Source: Streptomyces roseolilacinus (lineage in GTDB: Bacteria > Actinomycetota > Actinomycetes > Streptomycetales > Streptomycetaceae). Taken from it: DNA of 64,000 nt. The stretch is from assembly GCF_014649335.1 (NCBI RefSeq), contig NZ_BMSV01000003.1, forward strand, positions 310,001 through 374,000, given 5' to 3'. Each line of letters starts with the position of its first letter. Position 1 is the stretch's first letter. This document shows positions 8,442 through 17,801 of the stretch, one piece after another. A program made the translations under genes and the position numbers. Below the pieces are notes generated by a model. That model was not told the origin of the DNA. It ran no database searches and saw only the letters and a program-made list of their open reading frames with translations.

Positions 8442-10540
8442 CACACCCCCGCCACCCCGGTGACGAGCTGTCGTTCCTCACCCACAAGGGCAACCTGGTG
8501 CGCTTCGCGGCCCGCTTCGGCCCCGACCACGAGCCGCCCGGCCGCCCCGGCCGCCTGGCCCGCACGGTCACCCTCGGCGTCGACTGGACCGTCCTGCAGT
8601 ACCGCATCGCCCCCGGCGACCCGCACGCGCACGGCGCCCTCGAACGGGAGGCCGCCGCGGCCGTCGCCCTGGAACGCCGCTACGGGCACGAGCGGTTCGG
8701 GGAGGTCTTCACCCGCGTCGTCGGCTACGACCTCGACGCGCCCGAACCGTTCGTCCTGTACCGGATCGCGGACGGCGAACCGCTCTCCTCCCACGGCGGC
8801 GCCCTCGGCGTCGGGGAGCAGCAGCAGGTCACCGCCCAACTGACCCTCGCCGTACGGCTCCTGGAGGAGGCCGGCCTGGTGCACCGCGCGATCGGCCCGG
8901 ACACCGTCCGCTGGGACGGGCGGCACGTGCGGCTGGCGGAGCCGTACGCCGCCCTGCGGGCCAGGGAGCCGCGCGAGGCGTTCGGCGCGGCCCCCTGGGC
9001 GTCGCCCGAGCAGCGGCGGGGCACCGGGGCCGCCGACCCGCGCGACGACCTGTGGTCCGTCGCGCAGCTCGTGTACTTCCTCGTCTCCGGCCGCCCCGAC
9101 CAGGGCGCGGGCCCGCCCGCGGACCTGGCCGACTTCCGGGGGCTCGCCGCGCTGCACCGGGGCGGCGCCTTTGCCCCGCTGGCCGCCGGGCGCCCCGCCC
9201 CGGCCGACCTGATGCGCCTGCTGAACGTCCCCGACCCGCTCGCCCTGTCCGCCGGCGGCCCCGACCCGCTGGGCCGCGGCCGCGACGCGTACGACGCCCA
9301 GATCGCCCGCAAGCGCGCCGAACTGGGCCTGGACCGGCCCCCGCCGCCGGAGGACCCGCAGGACGAGGGGCGGCAGGCCCGCCGGCGCTGGTGGCCGGGC
9401 CGGGCCCCCGCCGCCCGGCGGCCCGCACCGGCCGACACGGCCCCGGTGGCGCTGTCGCCGCCCGCCGCGGACACCACGTCGGTGGAGCGGTTGTGCCCGC
9501 ACTGCCTGCTGCCCGTCGCCTACGACGAGTCGCTGCTGGTCACCATCGACCCCAAGGGCGACCGCATCCCCCTCGACCTGAGCGGCGACCTGCCGCCCGC
9601 CCACCGCGAGGACGTCCTCAGGAGGGCGTACCAGCTGTGCCCGTACGCCGACGAGGAGTCCCTGCACGAGCTGCCCGTCCCGTACCTGACCAACGGCCGG
9701 CCCCTGACCATCGCCCTCGTCGGCAGCTCCGGAGCCGGCAAGACCCACCTCCTCGCCGCGATGCTCGGCGAGGTCGAGCAGGGCGGCCTTGAACCGTACG
9801 GCCTCAAGTGCCTGCCGCTGAACCCGGACACGCACCGCACGTTCCTGCGGGAGCGGGTGCAGCACCTGCTGCAGGGCAGGCAGCTGGGCCGCACCGGGCA
9901 GCAGGCGTTCGCCCGGTTCGCGGACGGGCTGCTGGTCACCGGGCGCGGCCCGACCCGCCCCGTCGTCTTCTTCGACCTGGCGGGCGAGGACCTCGCGCAG
10001 GACAACGAGGTGGCGCGGTTCCTGATGGGCGTCGACGCGTTCCTCTTCGTCCTCGACCCGCTGCGGGCCCTGCGCCTCCCCTCCCTGGAACCGGTACGGG
10101 CGCTGGACGGGGTGCGGCGGCAGGACCTGGGCGACGAGGCGTTCACCACCGTCCTCAACCGCATTCCGCGCACCTGGGGCCCCTACGTCGCGGCGCCCGC
10201 CGCGATCGCCGTCAACAAGAGCGACCTGGTACGCGTCGAACCGGCCGTCGACCAGTGGCTCGGCCGCGCCCTGCCCCCGGTGTACCGGGCGGACGAGGCG
10301 CGCGCCGAGAGCCGCGACGTCCACGCGTTCGTCGCCCGGCACGCGACGCCCGCGTGGCTGCGGCCGTTCGACGACTGCGCCCGCTGCACGCTGCACTTCG
10401 TGGCGGCGACCGGCGGGCAGGCGCGGGACGACCGCTTCCCGCACGGCGTCCGGCCCCGCCGGGTCCTGGCGCCCCTACTGTCGATCTTCGCCATGTGCGG
10501 ACTCCTGCCGGGAGTGGACCACGGAGAGGCAGGGATCTGA
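8438..10540 (+). CDS. Pseudokinase - zinc ribbon - TRAFAC-type GTPase fusion
   Basis: 700 residues, ATG inside the preceding stop (ATGA). Residues about 30-260 follow the protein-kinase fold, but the catalytic HRD reads HRA (148-150), DFG reads AEP (167-169), and no VAIK-type lysine is apparent, while the downstream ASPEQ (APE) and DDLWS motifs are kept. It should therefore be a pseudokinase. A Cys-rich segment follows: CPHC at 353-356 and Cys401 with His409 nearby, likely a zinc ribbon. The C-terminal half is a GTPase: P-loop GSSGAGKT (429-436), DLAGED near 512 (Walker B/G3) and NKSD (593-596, the G4 guanine-specificity motif). NCBI names such proteins TRAFAC clade GTPases (recollection). 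Likely the nucleotide switch of the cluster. Confidence 0.82.
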   Translation: MTHPRHPGDELSFLTHKGNLVRFAARFGPDHEPPGRPGRLARTVTLGVDWTVLQYRIAPGDPHAHGALEREAAAAVALERRYGHERFGEVFTRVVGYDLDAPEPFVLYRIADGEPLSSHGGALGVGEQQQVTAQLTLAVRLLEEAGLVHRAIGPDTVRWDGRHVRLAEPYAALRAREPREAFGAAPWASPEQRRGTGAADPRDDLWSVAQLVYFLVSGRPDQGAGPPADLADFRGLAALHRGGAFAPLAAGRPAPADLMRLLNVPDPLALSAGGPDPLGRGRDAYDAQIARKRAELGLDRPPPPEDPQDEGRQARRRWWPGRAPAARRPAPADTAPVALSPPAADTTSVERLCPHCLLPVAYDESLLVTIDPKGDRIPLDLSGDLPPAHREDVLRRAYQLCPYADEESLHELPVPYLTNGRPLTIALVGSSGAGKTHLLAAMLGEVEQGGLEPYGLKCLPLNPDTHRTFLRERVQHLLQGRQLGRTGQQAFARFADGLLVTGRGPTRPVVFFDLAGEDLAQDNEVARFLMGVDAFLFVLDPLRALRLPSLEPVRALDGVRRQDLGDEAFTTVLNRIPRTWGPYVAAPAAIAVNKSDLVRVEPAVDQWLGRALPPVYRADEARAESRDVHAFVARHATPAWLRPFDDCARCTLHFVAATGGQARDDRFPHGVRPRRVLAPLLSIFAMCGLLPGVDHGEAGI

Positions 10541-13500
10541 TGTCCCCCCACGACCGGCTGGTCGACCAGATCGTCTTCCGCTGGGACACCGACAACCTCT
10601 CCGGCACCACCGGGTTCGGCCCGGTCGCCTGGTCGTGCGCGCCCGAGCTGGCCGACGCGGTGTTCCGGAGGACGGCGCCGCTGCTGCGGGCCACCGGGCA
10701 GGCGACGGCGCCCGCGCTGCTGCGCCTGGAGAGCGCCGACCAGGTCCTGCTGGTGCACCGGGCGCCGTGGCGGGACCCGGGCGGCCGCGCCGGCGCCGTG
10801 TGCCACGCCCTGATGGGCCCGGCCGCCGTCCTGGACCCCGCGACCTGCCTGGGCCTGCACCCCTGGTCGTGGGAGGGCGGCGACCTGCCGCTGGCCGAGG
10901 TGCGGGGCGGGCTGCCGCCCGTCCCCGAGGCCGCGCTGCTGCCCGCCGCCGACGCCGGACAGCGGCTCCTCGCCGGCGGCCTGGCCGGGGTGCGGCGCGA
11001 ACTGGTGGGCGCCGTGGCCGAGTTCCTGCGCCACCCGAAGGCCGGGTTCACCCTCCTCGACCCGTCCGGGCAGGCCGCGCACCGGGTGCTGTGGGGGCTG
11101 CACGGCATCTTCGGCGGCCAGGTCACGCGGCGGTGGACGTTCGCCACGCACGACACCGCCGAGTCGGACGGGCTGCGGTTCGTGTTCGTCAGCCGCTGGA
11201 CCGGCGAGGCGTCCGGCAGCGGCACCCGGCGGCGCACCGACCCCGTCGAGCGGTGCGGCGACCGCGCCGAGTCCGCCGCGGAACGGCTGGTCCGCCACCA
11301 GCTGCGCGAGGAGTACGAGGTGGGGACGGCCCTGCAACGGGCGGCGGACCACCACCGGGCGACCCGGGGCGGCCCCACGACGCTGCTGGCCCTGGCCGAG
11401 GCGGCCCTGTCGGGCCTGCCGCCCCTCGACGAGCCCTCGCGCCGCCCCGCCGCCGCGCCGCCCCGGAAGGCCCCGGCGGCCGGGCACCGGCAGAGCCCGC
11501 CGGTCCCGGTGGTGGCGTCCGAGTGGCCGGTGCCGTCCGAGGACCGGCCGCGGGTGCGCAGGTGGCTGGGCGGCGGTTCGCCGCAGCGGCGCGGGCCCGC
11601 CGACGACGAACTGCTCCGCGACCTGCGGGCGTGCACCGGGTACGAGAGGCTGACGCACCTGATCACGGAGGCGGCCGACCGGTGGCCGTCCTGGGACCGG
11701 GAGCAGCGCGCGGCCCTGTGCAAGGTGCTCCTGGAACGGGAGCTGTTCGTCACGGACCGGGCGGGTGTCCGGGCCGCCGACGACGTGCGGGCGGCGAACG
11801 CCGCGTCGCTCTACCGCTGGGCGGTGCGCCCCCTGCTGGACGACCCGGCCCTGTCGGCGCGCGTGACGGAGCTCCTGCCGCGCCTGAGCGCGGGGCCGCA
11901 CCGCGCGGCGCGCGCGGCGGTCCGGCAGATCACGCAGAGCCGGGCCCCGGGCCTCCCGGAACCCGCCTGGCAGGCCCTGCTGGCCGCGGCCCTCGCTTCC
12001 CACCCGGGGCCGGAGGGGGCACCCGGCCCGGTCGGGGAGCGGGGCGGCACCCCGGCCGCGCGCCCGCCGGGCACCAGGCCCGGCCGGTGGGAGGACGACG
12101 ACGCGCCACAGCCCCGCCCCGGCCGGCGGCCCGGCACCGGCGGACCACGCGCGGCGGCCGAGGACCCGTGGGACGCGTCCGGCGGGCGGGCGGAGGGGGG
12201 CGGTTCGTCCGGTTCCGCCCCGCGCGGGGGCGGCGCCGGGTCCGTGGGGGGTGAGCGTGGATGGGAGGGGGCCGTGCCGCCGCGCGGGGGCGGCGACCGT
12301 TCCTGGGACGGTCCGTCGGGCCGGTCCGGCGGGCGGGCGGACGGGGGCGGCCCGTCCGGTTCCGCCTCGGGTGGGGGCGTCGGCCGTTCCTGGGACGGTT
12401 CGGTGGACGGGCCCGACGGGCGGGTGGACGCGGATCGCCCGCTCGGTTCCGCCCCGCGCGGGGACGCCGACCGCGAGTGGGACCCTCCGGCGGGAGGTCC
12501 CGGCGGCCCGCCCGACGCGGCCCCGCGCGGGGGCGCCCCCCGGTCCGCGGGCGCCCACCGCGGGTGGGGCGGGGACGGCCCGCCGGCGGAACGTCCCGGG
12601 CGGCCGGTCCCGCACGGGGACGCCGCCCCGCCCGCGCGGCCGGGTGGGGAGGACCGGTACCCGAGGCGGGAGGCGGACGGCGGGACCTCGGGCGCGGACC
12701 CCCGCGGGGGCGTCGACCGCGCCCGGGAGGACCGCCCGCGGGACGGCGGCCCGGGCCGCGCGCCGGACCCGTCCGGAGGCGGGGCCGCCGGCGGTTCCCC
12801 GCGGGACCGCGGCGCGGAACCGCCCGACGGGTGGCGCTCCCGTGACGCGGCGGCGCGCGGGGAGGCCGGCCGGGTGGCGCGCGCGGACGGCGACGGACGC
12901 GCGCCGGGCGGCCCCCGGCCCGTGCGGGACGACCGCTCCCGGGAGGGCCGGGGCCCCCGGTACCCCGACGGAACCGGAGGTCCGCCCGACACCGGGCCGC
13001 ACCCCGGCGGCCCGGCCCGGCCCGCCGGGGGCGACCACCGGGACACCGGGGGCGACCACCGCCCCGCCGGGAGTGGCCACCGGGACACCGAAGGCGACCA
13101 CCGGGACACCGGAGCCGGCCGCCGGGGCACCGAAGGCACCGGCGGTGGCACCGGCGCGCGCACCGGGCCGGCGGGCGGTGAACGCGCCGCCGAGGGCCGT
13201 GACCCCGGCCGGTTCGCGGGGGACGGCGGCCTCCGCGAGGGCGCGGGGCCCGGTGGCCCGGGACCCGAGCGGCGGCCCGTCGTGGGCGGCCGCGGCGCCG
13301 GGGAGGCCCCGTACGGGCACCGGGCGGAGCCCGGCGCGCCCCCCGCCCCGCCGCCGCCCGCGCACCCGCCCCGCCCGACGGGGGAGGGGCGCACGGGGGA
13401 CGGCGGCGCCGAGCCCTCCCCGGCGGACCGGCGCCCCGCGGACCGGCACCCGGCGGACCGGCGCCCGCCGGACGCGGGGCCGGCCGCGCGCGGGGGCACC

Positions 13501-13614
13501 GACCCGCCGGGCGGCGCGGACAAGCGGCCGTTCGTCGTGGTCGGTGTCGGTACCGGGGCGATCCTCGTCCTCCTCGGCGTGATCCTCGTCCTGATGCTGC
13601 GGGCCTGCGCGTGA
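10540..13614 (+). CDS. GTPase-associated protein 1 (GAP1)-like, with disordered tether and C-terminal membrane anchor
   Basis: 1024 residues; ATG overlaps the stop of the GTPase gene (ATGA) and follows GGAGAGGCAGGG. The N-terminal 240 residues (opening with [14 protein letters not shown], then GFGPVAWS) resemble the GAP1 N-terminal domain of GTPase-linked systems; a helical domain covers about 345-490. From about 490 to 990 the protein is Gly/Arg/Pro/Asp low complexity with imperfect repeats (a roughly 40-residue unit around nt 12,180-12,470; GDHRDTG-type units at 13,029-13,135; PADR units at 13,430-13,475). A single hydrophobic helix (about 993-1021) and RACA end the protein, so it looks tail-anchored. 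Several other frames are also open across the repeats, but this frame joins a recognisable domain to a membrane tail. GAP1 assignment is from memory of the family. Confidence 0.75.
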   Translation: MSPHDRLVDQIVFRWDTDNLSGTTGFGPVAWSCAPELADAVFRRTAPLLRATGQATAPALLRLESADQVLLVHRAPWRDPGGRAGAVCHALMGPAAVLDPATCLGLHPWSWEGGDLPLAEVRGGLPPVPEAALLPAADAGQRLLAGGLAGVRRELVGAVAEFLRHPKAGFTLLDPSGQAAHRVLWGLHGIFGGQVTRRWTFATHDTAESDGLRFVFVSRWTGEASGSGTRRRTDPVERCGDRAESAAERLVRHQLREEYEVGTALQRAADHHRATRGGPTTLLALAEAALSGLPPLDEPSRRPAAAPPRKAPAAGHRQSPPVPVVASEWPVPSEDRPRVRRWLGGGSPQRRGPADDELLRDLRACTGYERLTHLITEAADRWPSWDREQRAALCKVLLERELFVTDRAGVRAADDVRAANAASLYRWAVRPLLDDPALSARVTELLPRLSAGPHRAARAAVRQITQSRAPGLPEPAWQALLAAALASHPGPEGAPGPVGERGGTPAARPPGTRPGRWEDDDAPQPRPGRRPGTGGPRAAAEDPWDASGGRAEGGGSSGSAPRGGGAGSVGGERGWEGAVPPRGGGDRSWDGPSGRSGGRADGGGPSGSASGGGVGRSWDGSVDGPDGRVDADRPLGSAPRGDADREWDPPAGGPGGPPDAAPRGGAPRSAGAHRGWGGDGPPAERPGRPVPHGDAAPPARPGGEDRYPRREADGGTSGADPRGGVDRAREDRPRDGGPGRAPDPSGGGAAGGSPRDRGAEPPDGWRSRDAAARGEAGRVARADGDGRAPGGPRPVRDDRSREGRGPRYPDGTGGPPDTGPHPGGPARPAGGDHRDTGGDHRPAGSGHRDTEGDHRDTGAGRRGTEGTGGGTGARTGPAGGERAAEGRDPGRFAGDGGLREGAGPGGPGPERRPVVGGRGAGEAPYGHRAEPGAPPAPPPPAHPPRPTGEGRTGDGGAEPSPADRRPADRHPADRRPPDAGPAARGGTDPPGGADKRPFVVVGVGTGAILVLLGVILVLMLRACA

Positions 13615-13657
13615 CCATGACGGTGCGTCGGACGCCCGGCTCGGCCAGGATGGGGGA

Positions 13658-14890
13658 ATGGGATTCCACGTCGATTCCGAGACCGGGCGCCTGCGGCGCG
13701 TCATCCTGCACCGCCCGGACCTGGAACTGAAGCGCCTCACCCCCAGCAACAAGGACGCCCTCCTCTTCGACGACGTGTTGTGGGTGCGCCGCGCGCGCCA
13801 CGAGCACGACGGGTTCGTCGACGTCCTCACCGACCGCGGCGTGGAGGTGCACCTCTTCGGTGACCTCCTCCGCGAGACCCTCGAACTGCCCGCCGCCCGC
13901 AAGCTCGTCCTCGACCGGGTCTTCGACGAGAAGGAGTACGGCCCCCTCGCGACCGACCGGCTCCGTGCCGCCTTCGACGCGATGGAGACGCCCCGACTCG
14001 TCGAGGCGCTGGTCGGCGGCATGACGAAACGCGAGTACCTGGCCGGCCACGCCGAGCCGACGTCCGTCCGCCTCCACGTCATGGACCTGGACGACTTCCT
14101 CCTCCCGCCCCTCCCCAACCACCTCTTCACCCGCGACACGTCGACGTGGATCTACGACGGCGTGTCCATCAACCCGATGCGCTGGCCGGCCCGTCAGCGG
14201 GAGACGGTCCACTTCGAGGCGATCTACCACCACCACCCCCTCTTCACGGGCCCGGAAGCGGGGCCGTTCCACCACTGGTCGGAGGGGCAGGACGACTACC
14301 CGTCCACCATCGAGGGCGGCGACGTGCTGGTCCTCGGCAACGGCGCCGTCCTCATCGGCATGAGCGAGCGCACGACCCCGCAGGCCGTCGAGACGCTCGC
14401 GCGCGGGCTGTTCGCCGCCGGTTCGGCGCACACGATCGTGGCGCTGGACATGCCCAAGAGCCGGGCGTTCATGCACCTGGACACGGTCATGACGATGGTC
14501 GCGCCCGACACGTTCACCAAGTACGCGGGCCTCGGCATGCTCCGCTCGTACACGATCGAGCCGGGTGAGGGCGGGCAGGTCCTCAAGGTCACCGACCACC
14601 CGCCCGAGCACATGCACCGCGCCATAGCCGAGGCCCTGGGCCTGCCGTCGATCCGCGTCCTGACGGCCACGCAGGACGTGCACGCGGCGGAGCGGGAGCA
14701 GTGGGACGACGGCTGCAACGTCCTCGCCGTCGAACCGGGCGTCGTCGTCGCGTACGAGCGGAACGTCACCACCAACACCCATCTGCGGAGGGAGGGCATC
14801 GAGGTGATCGAGATCCCCGGCAGCGAACTCGGCCGGGGCCGCGGCGGTCCGCGCTGCATGAGCTGCCCCATCGAGCGCGACGCCGCCTGA
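13658..14890 (+). CDS. arcA: Arginine deiminase
   Basis: 410 residues, normal family length. Hydrolyses L-arginine to citrulline and ammonia in the cytoplasm. Family motifs are all visible: FTRD near 157-160, EGGD at 219-222, HLDT from 273, and the catalytic cysteine in RCMSCP (Cys400) near the C-terminus. It sits 43 bases after the GAP1-like gene but a sequence resembling a -10 element (CAGGAT) lies 6 bases before the ATG and there is no good ribosome site, so it may be transcribed separately and leaderless. Ornithine carbamoyltransferase follows 140 bases downstream; the two make consecutive steps of the arginine deiminase pathway. No carbamate kinase gene is in the window. Confidence 0.95.
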   Translation: MGFHVDSETGRLRRVILHRPDLELKRLTPSNKDALLFDDVLWVRRARHEHDGFVDVLTDRGVEVHLFGDLLRETLELPAARKLVLDRVFDEKEYGPLATDRLRAAFDAMETPRLVEALVGGMTKREYLAGHAEPTSVRLHVMDLDDFLLPPLPNHLFTRDTSTWIYDGVSINPMRWPARQRETVHFEAIYHHHPLFTGPEAGPFHHWSEGQDDYPSTIEGGDVLVLGNGAVLIGMSERTTPQAVETLARGLFAAGSAHTIVALDMPKSRAFMHLDTVMTMVAPDTFTKYAGLGMLRSYTIEPGEGGQVLKVTDHPPEHMHRAIAEALGLPSIRVLTATQDVHAAEREQWDDGCNVLAVEPGVVVAYERNVTTNTHLRREGIEVIEIPGSELGRGRGGPRCMSCPIERDAA

Positions 14891-14953
14891 CCCCGTCCGT
14901 CGGCGACCCGTACCACGGCAGGCCCGCACCCAGTGGGCCGCCTCCGCCCACTC

Positions 14954-14984
14954 TGTATAAGAATTCTAAGGATCGTATATACTT
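14954..14984 (+). promoter_or_regulatory. AT-rich island before argF, likely promoter/operator
   Basis: A 31-base stretch that is about 70% A+T in an otherwise very GC-rich region. It contains GAATTC and the perfect palindrome GTATATAC (14975-14982). It lies about 50-75 bases upstream of the argF ATG. An ArgR (arginine repressor) site is the natural guess given the gene, but the match to a classical ARG box is weak. Confidence 0.4.
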
Positions 14985-15030
14985 CCACCCCCATTCGTCC
15001 CACGCCTGCCCGCAGACCCCAGGAGTACCC

Positions 15031-16050
15031 ATGGCCCCCGACCTCACCGGCCGCCACTTCCTCAAGGAGCTGGACTTCACCGCCGAGGAGTTCCGCGGCC
15101 TCGTCGACCTCGCCGCCCGCCTCAAGGCGGCCAAGAAGGCCGGCGCCGAGGTCCAGGCGCTGCGCGGCAGGAACATCGCGCTGATCTTCGAGAAGACCTC
15201 CACCCGCACCCGCTGCGCCTTCGAGGTCGCCGCCGCCGACCAGGGCGCCTCCACCACGTACCTCGACCCGTCGGGCTCGCAGATCGGCCACAAGGAGTCC
15301 GTCAAGGACACCGCGCGCGTGCTGGGCCGGATGTTCGACGCCGTCGAGTACCGCGGCGACAGCCAGGCGACCGTCGAGGAGCTGGCCCGGTACGCGGGCG
15401 TCCCCGTCTACAACGGGCTCACCGACGACTGGCACCCCACGCAGATGCTCGCCGACGTGCTCACCGTCACCGAGCACACCGACAAGCCCCTGGAGCGGGT
15501 GGCCTTCGCCTACCTCGGCGACGCCCGCTACAACATGGGCAACTCCTACCTCGTCACCGGCGCCCTCCTCGGCATGGACGTCCGCGTCGCCGCCCCCCGC
15601 GCGTACTGGCCGGCCGAGGACGTCGTCGCCCACGCCCGCAAGCTCGCGGAGGAGAGCGGCGCCCGCGTCACGCTCACCGAGGACGTCGCGGAGGGCGTCG
15701 CGGGCGCCGACTTCGTCGCCACCGACGTGTGGGTGTCCATGGGCGAGCCCAAGGAGGTCTGGGACGAGCGGATCGCCGCCCTCCGCCCGTACGCCGTGAC
15801 GATGGACGTCCTGCGCGCCACCGGCAACCCGCGGGTGAGGTTCCTGCACTGCCTGCCCGCCTTCCACGACCTGGGCACCGCCGTCGGCCGCGAGATCCAC
15901 GCCCGGCACGGCCTGACGGAACTGGAGGTCACCGACGAGGTCTTCGAGTCGGCGCACTCGGTCGTCTTCGACGAGGCCGAGAACCGCCTCCACACCATCA
16001 AGGCCCTCATGGTCGCCACCCTCGCCGGCCCGGACCTCCCGGGGGCCTGA
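15031..16050 (+). CDS. argF: Ornithine carbamoyltransferase
   Basis: 339 residues, ATG preceded by AGGAG. Transfers a carbamoyl group between carbamoyl phosphate and ornithine/citrulline. The carbamoyl-phosphate loop STRT is at 57-60 and the ornithine-side motif HCLP at 273-276, both intact; length is normal. Next to arginine deiminase it could act in the breakdown direction (citrulline phosphorolysis, ArcB role) as well as in arginine synthesis; the sequence does not decide this. A longer in-frame extension upstream exists but would cross the AT-rich promoter, so the ATG at 15031 is preferred. Confidence 0.95.
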   Translation: MAPDLTGRHFLKELDFTAEEFRGLVDLAARLKAAKKAGAEVQALRGRNIALIFEKTSTRTRCAFEVAAADQGASTTYLDPSGSQIGHKESVKDTARVLGRMFDAVEYRGDSQATVEELARYAGVPVYNGLTDDWHPTQMLADVLTVTEHTDKPLERVAFAYLGDARYNMGNSYLVTGALLGMDVRVAAPRAYWPAEDVVAHARKLAEESGARVTLTEDVAEGVAGADFVATDVWVSMGEPKEVWDERIAALRPYAVTMDVLRATGNPRVRFLHCLPAFHDLGTAVGREIHARHGLTELEVTDEVFESAHSVVFDEAENRLHTIKALMVATLAGPDLPGA

Positions 16051-16248
16051 CACCGCCCGCGCCGGCCCTTCCTCCGGGCCGACTCCACCCCGACTCGGCC
16101 GGCCCGGTCCGCGTCCGCCCCGCCCCGCCCGGCCGCCGGGAACCGCTCGTTGGGGGAGGTGGGCGCGCCGGGCCGGCCGCACGGCGGGCCGGCCCGGCCG
16201 CGGCCGCGAGGGCCCGCGGGGTGCCGAGTCGCCGGCGCCGTCGGGGTC

Positions 16249-16280
16249 TTGTGCGCACCAGTGCCATGTGAAATATTACT
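16249..16280 (+). promoter_or_regulatory. Probable promoter of the hydroxyproline operon
   Basis: TTGTGC (16249-16254) and AATATT (16272-16277) are spaced 17 bases apart like -35 and -10 boxes, in a local A+T-rich patch. The -10 ends 6 bases before the GTG start at 16284, so the message is probably leaderless. The perfect palindrome GTGCGCAC (16251-16258) overlaps the -35 and is a plausible operator half for the GntR regulator encoded at the end of the operon. Inference from pattern only. Confidence 0.4.
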
Positions 16281-16283
16281 GAC

Positions 16284-17465
16284 GTGCCCTTGAGACGTGC
16301 CGGATCCCCACCCGCCGCGCCCCTGGACGCCGTGATCGTCGGCGCCGGAGTGGTCGGAGCGGCCTGTGCCTACTACGCGGCGCGCGCCGGTCTCTCCGTC
16401 GCCGTCGTCGACCGCGGCCCCGTCGCCGGCGGGACCACCGGAGCCGGCGAGGGCAACCTCCTCGTCTCCGACAAGGAGGCGGGGGCCGAGCTCGACCTCG
16501 CGCTGCTCTCCACCCGGCTGTGGCGCGAACTCGCCGAAGCCCTCCCGCCCCGGGACGCCATCGAGTACGAGCCGAAGGGCGGCCTCGTCGTCGCGTCCGA
16601 CGGGACCGCCCTCACCGCGCTCCGCGCCCTCGCCGCCGGCCAGCGCGCGGCCGGCGTCACCGCCCACGAGGTCGCCCCCGGCGAACTGGCCCGCCTGGAG
16701 CCGGGACTGGCGCCCGGCCTGGCCGGCGGCGTCCACTACCCGCAGGACGCCCAGGTCCAGCCCGCCCGCGCCGCCGCCGCCCTCCTGCGCGCCGCCCGCC
16801 GCATGGGCGCCGCCGTACGGCTCGGCGAGGAGGTGACCGCCGTCCTGACCGGCCCGGACGGCACCGTACGGGGCGTCCGCACTCCACGCGGCGACCTTCG
16901 CGCCCCCGCCGTCGTCAACGCCGCCGGCACCTGGGGCGGCCACGTCGCCGCCCTCGCCGGCACCCGGCTGCCGGTGATGCCCCGGCGCGGCTTCGTCCTC
17001 GTCACCGAACCGCTGCCACCGGGTTTCGTCCGGCACAAGGTGTACGCGGCGGACTACGTCGCGGACGTCGCCAGCGGCTCCGCGGACCTCCAGTCCTCCG
17101 CCGTCGTGGAGGGCACCCCGGCGGGGCCGGTGCTGATCGGGGCGACCCGGGAACGGGTCGGGTTCGACCGGACCCTGTCGACCGAGGCACTGCACCGGCT
17201 GGCGGCACGGGCCGTGGCGCTGTTCCCGGCACTGGAGCGGGTGCACGCGATCCGCGCGTACTGCGGGTTCCGGCCGTACCTACCCGACCACCTCCCGGCC
17301 ATCGGGCCGGACCCCCGCGTGCCGGGCCTGCACCACGCGTGCGGCCACGAGGGCGCGGGCATCGGCCTGGCCCCGGCCACGGCCGTGCTGGTCACGGCCG
17401 CGCTGACGGGCGCCGAACCCCCCGTCCCCGCCGCCCCGTTCCGCCCGGACCGCTTCACCCCCTGA
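16284..17465 (+). CDS. FAD-dependent D-hydroxyproline dehydrogenase, catalytic (beta) subunit, DAO family
   Basis: 393 residues, GTG start. N-terminal FAD-binding Rossmann motif GAGVVG at 20-25 followed by an acidic-end strand (VVDRG). The rest follows the glycine/D-amino-acid oxidase family (DadA, HcnC, LhpB), with the family C-terminal region CGHEGAGIGLAPAT. In Pseudomonas-type hydroxyproline catabolism this subunit oxidises cis-4-hydroxy-D-proline to 1-pyrroline-4-hydroxy-2-carboxylate. The next two genes encode the small [2Fe-2S] and the NAD/FAD-type subunits, so the heterotrimer is complete. The substrate is inferred from the neighbouring epimerase and deaminase genes; other D-amino acids are possible from this protein alone. 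Confidence 0.85.
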   Translation: MPLRRAGSPPAAPLDAVIVGAGVVGAACAYYAARAGLSVAVVDRGPVAGGTTGAGEGNLLVSDKEAGAELDLALLSTRLWRELAEALPPRDAIEYEPKGGLVVASDGTALTALRALAAGQRAAGVTAHEVAPGELARLEPGLAPGLAGGVHYPQDAQVQPARAAAALLRAARRMGAAVRLGEEVTAVLTGPDGTVRGVRTPRGDLRAPAVVNAAGTWGGHVAALAGTRLPVMPRRGFVLVTEPLPPGFVRHKVYAADYVADVASGSADLQSSAVVEGTPAGPVLIGATRERVGFDRTLSTEALHRLAARAVALFPALERVHAIRAYCGFRPYLPDHLPAIGPDPRVPGLHHACGHEGAGIGLAPATAVLVTAALTGAEPPVPAAPFRPDRFTP

Positions 17466-17528
17466 CCGGCCCCGCCCCGGTCCGCCGCGCCCCTCGGCGC
17501 CCGCGGGCCCCGCACCCCAGGAGCCACC

Positions 17529-17801
17529 GTGACGCCCCACCGCTTCACCTTCGACGGCACGCCGCTCACCGCCGTACCCGGACAGACCCTCGCCGCCGCG
17601 CTCTGGGCGGCCGGGATCACGTCCTGGCGCACCACCCGCCACCGGCGCGCCCCCCGCGGCGCGTTCTGCTTCATCGGCACCTGCCACGACTGCCTCGCCA
17701 CCGTCAACGGCCGCCCCAACCAACGCGCCTGCCTGCTGCCCGTACGCCCCGGCGACACCGTCACCACCCAGGAGGGCACCGGCCATGACCCCGTCCGCTG
17801 A
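17529..17801 (+). CDS. (2Fe-2S)-binding subunit of the hydroxyproline dehydrogenase
   Basis: 90 residues, GTG start. A ferredoxin-like small subunit (HcnA/SoxA-delta type, Fer2_4 family). Four cysteines that can hold one [2Fe-2S] cluster are at 47, 52, 55 and 68 (pattern FCFIGTCHDC then RACLL). It transfers electrons between the two flavoprotein subunits. The 3' end overlaps the next gene by 17 bases. Confidence 0.85.
   Translation: MTPHRFTFDGTPLTAVPGQTLAAALWAAGITSWRTTRHRRAPRGAFCFIGTCHDCLATVNGRPNQRACLLPVRPGDTVTTQEGTGHDPVR

Noticed and set aside
5496..8444. 982-codon minus-strand frame opposite the membrane protein of the vWA cluster
   Set aside because: Gly/Val/Arg-rich translation typical of a complementary-strand shadow; the plus-strand frame fits the overlapping gene chain.
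11930..14929. Long minus-strand frames across the GAP1 tether and arcA
   Set aside because: Arg/Pro-rich translation crossing arcA; caused by extreme GC content rather than a gene.
16063..16081. Six-base hairpin after argF
   Set aside because: Stem too short to call as a terminator in this GC-rich background.
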